From QYQD01 sp040754095 (lineage in GTDB: Bacteria > Desulfobacterota > QYQD01), in contig JBFMFO010000004.1 in NCBI GenBank assembly GCA_040754095.1, forward strand, positions 62,001 through 126,000: DNA of 64,000 nt. Reading direction: 5' to 3'. The notes under the pieces were generated by a model. That model did not search any database. It was not told the origin of the DNA and worked only from the letters and a program-made list of their open reading frames with translations. The translations under genes and the position numbers were made by a program. Every line of letters begins with the position of its first letter. The first letter of the stretch is position 1. Shown here piece after piece: positions 59,017 to 64,000 of this stretch.

Positions 59017-61017
59017 GTGAAATATCTACTAAACGGCATATTTTTTCTATTTTTTATCCTTGTAGTAACCTGCGCCTATGCCGATGAACCTTCTTATCCG
59101 GCCGATGCGATATGGACAAGACCGGGAGCGCATTTTTCTTCGGTAAAGATATACGATGCCAGAGAGAGGCTTATTACCCGGTTGCTTCCCGATCATAAAG
59201 AAATGGTGAAGATAGACCAGATTCCGCGCGACTTGCAAAATGCCCTGGTGGCGGTTGAGGATCATCGTTTTTACAGCCATCATGGTGTAGATGTCCTCGG
59301 TGTAGGAAGGGCCCTGGTTAAAAATATTATCAAGGGGAGGGTGGTAGAGGGTGGCTCTACCATCACCCAACAACTGGTAAAAAACATGTTGCTTTCTAAC
59401 GAAAAGACCATGTCCCGCAAACTCAGGGAAGGTATGCTGGCCCTGGAATTTGAACAGAAGTATTCGAAAAAACAGATACTGGAGATGTATTTTAATTATG
59501 TCTATTTTGGTAATGGGGCCTGGGGAGTACAACAGGCCGCCCGCCTCTATTTTGACAAAAATGTCAGCGACCTCTCTCTGGCAGAATGTGTGGTTTTAGC
59601 CGGTATTCCTAAGTCACCGAATAATTTTAATCCATTTGCCGGCAAGGTTCGTTCTAAAGAAAGACGCAATCTGGTATTGGCTAAGATGGTTGAACACGGA
59701 TTTCTGGATAAGAAAAGGGCCTCCAGAGCGCTGAAATTCCCCCTCTCAACGGCGAGGAAACCGGGCAAATCTTATTTTTCCGAATATATCAGACAAAAAT
59801 TAATTGACCGTTTCGGAGAAGGTGTCATTCGCGCCGGTGGATATAAAATTTACACGACACTCGATCTTGATCTCCAGAGGTCAGCGGAGCAGGTGCTGGT
59901 TGATGGATTGAAGCGTGTAGAAGGGAAAGGCTCCCGGGCCGCCGGCCTGCAGGGGGCTTTTTTGGCCATTGATCCACGAAATGGTCACATAAAGGCGGTA
60001 GTTGGCGGACGGGATTTCCATACCAGCCCGTATAACCGCGCTTTTTACGCCAGGCGTCAGCCGGGTTCCAGTTTCAAGCCTTTTATTTATGCGGCGGCCC
60101 TGGAAAAGGGCTTCCCGGTTTCTTCTATCTGGAGTGACGAGTCCCTATCATACGATATCGGCAATGGCAAGGTGTGGAAGCCGTCCAACTATGACAATAA
60201 ATACTTTGGTCACCAATCGCTGCGTGACGCCCTGGCCTATTCCAATAATCTCGTTACTATCAGGTTACTGGAAGCTATCGGCATTGCATCGGTCCAGGAT
60301 ATAACCGGAAGGCTGGGGGTTAAGAGCCAGCTTGAATATAATCTATCCCTGGCCTTGGGGACTTCCGAGACGAGTCTGCAGGAATTAGTCTATGCCTATG
60401 CCGCCCTTGCCAATCACGGCCAGGTGCCGTGCCCGCTTGCCATCTTAAAAATTACTGGCCGTGGAGGCAATGTAGTCTTTGAAGGGACTCCAAATATCTA
60501 TGAGGGCCTAAGCCGGGAAGTGGCCTATTTGATTACTGATATGCTGAAAGGGGCGGTGGACTACGGCACTGCCAAAAATGTTCGGGTATATGGCTTTAAA
60601 GATGCCTGTGCGGGCAAGACAGGGACCACAGATGATTGCAACGATGCCTGGTTTATAGGATATACCCCTGAGATAGCGGCAGGTCTATGGGTAGGGTATG
60701 ATCAACCGCGGAGCATGGGGAAGACCTTAACCGGCGGCGCTGTCTGTGCCCCGATATGGGCAGAGTTCATGTGTAAAGTCAAACGTCATATCTCGCTTAC
60801 TCCATTTATCATGCCGGAGACATTAATTATGCAGAAAATCGATCCGGCTACGGGACTTCTGGCGGCAGATGCCTGTCCTCAGAAGAAAATGGAACTTTTT
60901 ATTCCCGGAACAGAACCCACGACCTACTGCACCGAACATGGTTTGACGCCGGTAGAATCTCTTATTCAATTCCTTGCCCCCACCGGGGAATCCCAGCCCA
61001 AAGTTCATAATCCATAG
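59017..61017 (+). CDS. Class A penicillin-binding protein (PBP1A-like)
   Basis: 666 residues from GTG with GGGGGA upstream. Signal anchor NGIFFLFFILVVTCAYA. Glycosyltransferase domain: EDHRFYSHHG with catalytic Glu81, GGSTITQQLVKN (112-123), RKLREGMLALEFEQ and YVYFGNGAWGVQQAA. Transpeptidase domain: SSFK with catalytic Ser351, YSNN at 408-411 (SxN) and KTGTT at 534-538. Synthesises peptidoglycan in the periplasm. No transcription factor nearby. Confidence 0.95.
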   Translation: MKYLLNGIFFLFFILVVTCAYADEPSYPADAIWTRPGAHFSSVKIYDARERLITRLLPDHKEMVKIDQIPRDLQNALVAVEDHRFYSHHGVDVLGVGRALVKNIIKGRVVEGGSTITQQLVKNMLLSNEKTMSRKLREGMLALEFEQKYSKKQILEMYFNYVYFGNGAWGVQQAARLYFDKNVSDLSLAECVVLAGIPKSPNNFNPFAGKVRSKERRNLVLAKMVEHGFLDKKRASRALKFPLSTARKPGKSYFSEYIRQKLIDRFGEGVIRAGGYKIYTTLDLDLQRSAEQVLVDGLKRVEGKGSRAAGLQGAFLAIDPRNGHIKAVVGGRDFHTSPYNRAFYARRQPGSSFKPFIYAAALEKGFPVSSIWSDESLSYDIGNGKVWKPSNYDNKYFGHQSLRDALAYSNNLVTIRLLEAIGIASVQDITGRLGVKSQLEYNLSLALGTSETSLQELVYAYAALANHGQVPCPLAILKITGRGGNVVFEGTPNIYEGLSREVAYLITDMLKGAVDYGTAKNVRVYGFKDACAGKTGTTDDCNDAWFIGYTPEIAAGLWVGYDQPRSMGKTLTGGAVCAPIWAEFMCKVKRHISLTPFIMPETLIMQKIDPATGLLAADACPQKKMELFIPGTEPTTYCTEHGLTPVESLIQFLAPTGESQPKVHNP

Positions 61018-61165
61018 CCTCTTAACCTATCAGGATTTTCGTAACACTTTAGCCTTCCGTCTCACCAGACACCTGCTACATTCGTATTTAAAGGGCTAAC
61101 TTGTTACATTTTTTTACAAGACCTTTTAAGTATTTATTTTCTTTTCCGATATTATTTAGGAAGGT

Positions 61166-61663
61166 GTGGAGTTGCCTGATAGAAGCCATCTTATAAATTG
61201 CAGGGTGCTTGTGATAGGAATATTGGGAATAATATTTAGTGAAAAGAGGAAATTTAAAAGGTTAGGCGTTGGCTTGCCGGTCCATTTGTGTGTTGTAGAA
61301 ACCGCGCCCTTGAGGCCGGTTACCAGTAGTATTATCGGCAAGTTGTGCGACTTGACACCGGCAGGGGCACGCGTTGAGGTAAGTGCAGTCATTATCAACG
61401 GGTTGCACCTTTTTTACGATGTTAACAACCACCCGTATCGCAGATTGGAATTAACCCTGGAGATGCCGGATAACAGTGGAAAGATCAGTTTTCAAGGCCG
61501 GATAAGCTGGTATGACCGGAAGGAGGATGGTTCCCAATTTAATTATAATTTTGGGGTAGAGCTGATTGATATTACACCGGAAGAACGCGAAAGGCTTTAT
61601 AATTTTCTTTTTAATATAAAAAAGGCCTCGAACAATGGAGAAAAGAAAGAGAACAAGGGTTGA
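61166..61663 (+). CDS. PilZ domain protein 1
   Basis: 165 residues, GTG start (TTG at 61172 also possible, better spaced from AGGAAGG). After an N-terminal helix, EKRKFKRLGVGLPVHLCV with the RxxxR-type arm (KRKFKR) and CDLTPAGARVEV, typical of the PilZ c-di-GMP pocket (D/NxSxxG, here DLTPAGA). FQGRISWYDRKEDGSQFNYN and GVELIDITPEERERL complete the beta-barrel. Overlaps the next PilZ gene by 29 bases. Binding of c-di-GMP is an inference from the motif. Confidence 0.75.
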   Translation: MELPDRSHLINCRVLVIGILGIIFSEKRKFKRLGVGLPVHLCVVETAPLRPVTSSIIGKLCDLTPAGARVEVSAVIINGLHLFYDVNNHPYRRLELTLEMPDNSGKISFQGRISWYDRKEDGSQFNYNFGVELIDITPEERERLYNFLFNIKKASNNGEKKENKG

Positions 61664-61997
61664 CTTTTCAATAAAGGTGGAAATAGCCCGACCCGGTGGC
61701 GAATTTAAGTGTATGGATTTGAGGGACTTAAGTCTGAGGGGCCTGTATGCCTATACCCGGGGACCCTTTAATATAGGTGAAGACTGTGATATCCGGATCA
61801 GCCTTATCGAGAGTAATGATGAGGCCGTCATAGGTTTAAAAGGGGTAGTGGTACGCAGGGACGATAAGGGTATGGGTATCCAATTTACGGAGATAGATGC
61901 AGACGGATTTCAGCACTTAAGAAATATAATGTATTATAATACGGGTGACCCGGAAAAGATAGATAAAGAACTGGCTTTCCCTTCTTTTAAGCCCTGA
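61635..61997 (+). CDS. PilZ domain protein 2
   Basis: 120 residues. MEKRKRTRVDFSIKVEIARP (RxxxR arm), MDLRDLSLRGLYAYTRGP (DxSxxG), then a barrel with VRRDDKGMGIQFTEID. Canonical PilZ. Its start lies within the preceding PilZ gene and its TGA stop is made by the left end of repeat R3 copy 3. Tandem PilZ genes suggest a c-di-GMP response of motility or pili; effector partner unknown. Confidence 0.88.
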   Translation: MEKRKRTRVDFSIKVEIARPGGEFKCMDLRDLSLRGLYAYTRGPFNIGEDCDIRISLIESNDEAVIGLKGVVVRRDDKGMGIQFTEIDADGFQHLRNIMYYNTGDPEKIDKELAFPSFKP

Positions 61998-62176
61998 TAC
62001 ACCATCAAGGCATCATCTGCGGCGTTGCCTTCGATCGCTTCTCTTCGCGGCGTATTGCTCCATACACCTTGTCGTCGTTCCTCGGCGCCTTGCATCTAAT
62101 ATCTTGCCGGTGGTCAGGAATACTCCATAACCTGCTGATTTTAATCTTGATAGCCAAATTAGACGGTGGATTTGGG
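61993..62176. repeat. R3 dispersed repeat, copy 3
   Basis: Core 61993-62119 from CCTGATACACCATCAAGG to CTTGCCGGTGGTCAGG; tail ending GACGGTGGATTTGGG. The first bases (CCCTGA) include the stop codon of PilZ protein 2. Followed by the MBL gene end at 62205. Confidence 0.75.
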
Positions 62177-62204
62177 TCCGCATCCCCTTTATCAGAAATA
62201 TTTT

Positions 62205-62921
62205 TTAGGCGGGGATCTTTTTCATCCGGCCAATAGAGAGATCGTGCAGAGGAATCAGTATGTCGGCCATCTCTTTAATACGGTGTGCACTTTCATAAGC
62301 CTCAATGGCATTTATATGTACACCGGAAGCAATGACCGGCCCTGTCTTGGGGAAGTTTAAATCGTTACAACAAAAACCGGTTACGATGGCCTTTCCTTGC
62401 GATGTATTTATAATTACCGATTGGCCGCCGGGCGTGTGCCCGGGTGTGAGGACAACCCGGATGCCCTCCATAATTTCCTGATCGCCTTCGATGGTCACAA
62501 CATCTAACCCATCTAATAAATCTGAATAGTACCGATGATCGATCGGATGCGGTGAGTGGAAAAAGTCCATCTCCGCCTTTTGCACATATACCTTTGCTTT
62601 TTTACATTTGTAATCGTTTTCACAGTGATCATTATGTAGATGTGTATGGATGATGATATCCACATCTTCTGGTTTAAGTCCTACCTTGGCCAAAGAATCT
62701 TCAAAGCCCATGATTTCCAGCCCGTATTTTTCACCTATCTCGGGCGGCACCATAAATTCTTCCAACCCCGTATCTACCAGTATATTCTTTTCCCCGCCGG
62801 CAATATAAAAGACATAAATAGGGATCCAGATGCGTTTTCCATAATAACGCTGGTAAGTCATTATCCCCTGGTCGGTTTCATTAGCCCCTACGGTGAGGGG
62901 ATATATGGTGTACTCTTTCAT
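62205..62921 (-). CDS. Metallo-beta-lactamase-fold hydrolase (lactonase-like)
   Basis: 238 residues. IIIHTHLHNDHCEND carries HxHxDH near residues 92-97, with VLTPGHTPGGQSVII giving the fourth His, and a later Asp-containing loop FCCNDLNF. The N-terminal strands (GANETDQGIMTYQRYYGKRI) and PVYIAGGEKNILVDTGLEEF resemble N-acyl-homoserine lactonases of the AttM/AiiA branch. Substrate uncertain. Divergent from the siroheme decarboxylase gene. Confidence 0.85.
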   Translation of the reverse strand: MKEYTIYPLTVGANETDQGIMTYQRYYGKRIWIPIYVFYIAGGEKNILVDTGLEEFMVPPEIGEKYGLEIMGFEDSLAKVGLKPEDVDIIIHTHLHNDHCENDYKCKKAKVYVQKAEMDFFHSPHPIDHRYYSDLLDGLDVVTIEGDQEIMEGIRVVLTPGHTPGGQSVIINTSQGKAIVTGFCCNDLNFPKTGPVIASGVHINAIEAYESAHRIKEMADILIPLHDLSIGRMKKIPA

Positions 62922-63077
62922 TGAAAGCCCTCCTGTGTCCCGATGAACGGTTTTTTCGATTCATTTTACTACAACCAATGGATAACAGGCAACAGATTGG
63001 AGACGATTTATTGATTTACACCTGATTCTTGTTAGGCTATATATTTAAAATCTTACTTGTTGTTTTAAAGGACAGCT

Positions 63078-64000
63078 TTGGACTCTTTTGATCGTAATCT
63101 TTTGAATATCCTGCAGCGCAGTTTCCCCCTCACCCCAGAGCCTTACGCGGCGGTAGCCTTAGCGCTTAATTCCAGAGAGAGTGATATTATCAGCAGAATA
63201 GCCGGGTTAAAAGAAGGGGGTGTCATCCGCCAGATCAGCGCCATATTTGACCCCCCGGCCGTGGGTTATCAGACCTGCCTGGTAGCTATGGCGGTTGACG
63301 AAGACCGGGTAGAGCAGGCGGCTCAAGTCATCAACCGGGAACGGGGCGTAAGCCATAACTACCTGCGCAAAGATGAATTTAATATGTGGTTCACCATTGC
63401 CGTTCCTCCCGGGGCCGACCTGCAATCTGAGATCGGGAGGTTGGGGGCCGCCGCCGCTGCACAGAAGACCTTGACCCTTCCGGCGGTGAAACTCTATAAG
63501 ATCGCCGTGGTGATGGATATGGAAGGGGCTAATTCAGAGGAAGAGGGCAGAAAAATAAGTGAAATGGATGGAGAGGCACGCACCTTCACACCATCTCTTC
63601 CTGAGTCGCAAGATATTCACATCATACGATGCATACAGGAAGACCTTCCTTTAATAAGGCAGCCATTTCTGGCCTGGGCCGGGAGTCTGTCGCTGGAAGA
63701 AAGTTATTTGATTGATTGGATCAAGTCACGTTTGGAAAAGGGAATTATCCGGCGTTTTGCCGCCCTTCTCAGACACCGCAAGGCAGGATTCCTAGCCAAT
63801 GCCATGGTGGCCTGGGAGTGCCCATTAGAAATAATAGACCGTCAGGGACAAATCCTGGCGGCCCAATCTGAAGTCACGCATTGCTATTACCGTGTGCCCG
63901 CCCCTGGTTGGCCCTATAATCTGTATGCCATGGTCCATGCCAGAGATAGAGCGAGTTGTGACCGGGTGATAGAGCGACTTATCACGACGAGTGGCCTGAA
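63078..64000 (+). CDS. Siroheme decarboxylase, AhbA-AhbB fusion (3' end outside window)
   Basis: At least 307 residues from TTG at 63078 (AAAGGA five bases before) with no in-frame stop to the window end. Two Lrp/AsnC-like repeats: the first (LLNILQRSFPLTPEPYAAVA, GVSHNYLRKDEFNMWFTIAV) matches AhbA/NirD-type, and the second (IIRCIQEDLPLIRQPFLAWA, RRFAALLRHRKAGFLANAMV) AhbB-type. The RHRKAGF.ANAMVAWE and HNYLR..EFNMWF segments are the usual catalytic/heme region. Siroheme decarboxylase removes two acetate carboxyls from siroheme to give 12,18-didecarboxysiroheme in the alternative heme pathway of sulfate reducers and methanogens. Linked by ~30 variable residues. Missed by ATG-based ORF calling. 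Confidence 0.85.
   Translation, partial: MDSFDRNLLNILQRSFPLTPEPYAAVALALNSRESDIISRIAGLKEGGVIRQISAIFDPPAVGYQTCLVAMAVDEDRVEQAAQVINRERGVSHNYLRKDEFNMWFTIAVPPGADLQSEIGRLGAAAAAQKTLTLPAVKLYKIAVVMDMEGANSEEEGRKISEMDGEARTFTPSLPESQDIHIIRCIQEDLPLIRQPFLAWAGSLSLEESYLIDWIKSRLEKGIIRRFAALLRHRKAGFLANAMVAWECPLEIIDRQGQILAAQSEVTHCYYRVPAPGWPYNLYAMVHARDRASCDRVIERLITTSGL

Noticed and set aside
1..64000. CRISPR array or rRNA genes
   Set aside because: No regularly spaced direct repeats with unique spacers and no 16S/23S/5S segments were seen.

Overview
The window (about 52-53% G+C by eye) looks like chromosomal DNA of an anaerobic Gram-negative bacterium, most likely a Desulfobacterota (former Deltaproteobacteria) member or close relative. 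Supporting signs are a fused siroheme decarboxylase (AhbA-AhbB type, alternative heme route), an MvhD-type hydrogenase/heterodisulfide reductase electron-transfer subunit beside a ferredoxin-like Fe-S protein, a periplasmic multiheme cytochrome c, a hydrogenase maturation protease, a fused SecDF, a split glycyl-tRNA synthetase, lipoproteins with lipoboxes and outer-membrane-associated MltA and BamE-like proteins. Species cannot be named from sequence alone.

Layout. 0-5 kb: end of mnmG overlapping nadE, a small exported protein, rlmH, a NifU-C protein, pyruvate kinase. 4.4-7.3 kb (minus): CbiMQO cobalt/nickel importer. 7.8-8.5 kb: DUF190 plus CrcB fluoride channel. 8.6-12.6 kb (minus): HPS-RraA fusion, phosphohexuloisomerase and a 704-residue protein made of about 37-residue helical repeats. 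13-16 kb: CheW, a K+ channel with RCK domain, 5-formyl-THF cyclo-ligase, hydrogenase protease. 16.1-18.1 kb: accessory patch with a NERD-domain gene ending in a textbook integron attC site, then a REP-type (Y1/HUH) transposase element bounded by 19-bp inverted repeats that abuts an ISNCY-type transposase remnant. 18.4-25.8 kb: DEAD-box helicase, CFA synthase, ArfB, a SLOG-like protein, cytochrome c, phosphoesterase and a 30-residue basic peptide. 26.5-37.9 kb: glyQS, smc, ftsY, macrodomain protein, mltA, malic enzyme. 38.5-39.9 kb: mvhD and an Fe-S partner. 40.1-44.4 kb: second accessory patch with a HEPN-like gene, a 180-bp multi-hairpin element, an HNH nuclease, a MazF remnant, VapBC, a RelE/XRE pair and a duplicated piece of a cysteine-cluster gene. 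44.9-51.5 kb: BamE-like lipoprotein, pcm, dedA, pcnB, DUF4398 lipoprotein, nadK, YtxH/DUF948 pair, rdgB. 51.7-64 kb: GH57-type hydrolase, RpoD-like sigma factor, SecDF, tRNA-Leu, tRNA-Phe, class A PBP, two PilZ genes, MBL hydrolase and the AhbAB fusion, which runs off the window.

A striking property is the load of dispersed intergenic repeats. I distinguish at least six families (called R1 to R7 here; R5 is a single REP-like hairpin). Three carry terminal inverted repeats and look like non-autonomous mobile elements or structured intergenic units. They sit almost exclusively between genes, often at 3' ends, and sometimes next to or inside one another. The attC site and the attC-like locus have no integrase in view. 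All functional statements come from reading motifs and neighbours; no database search was run.
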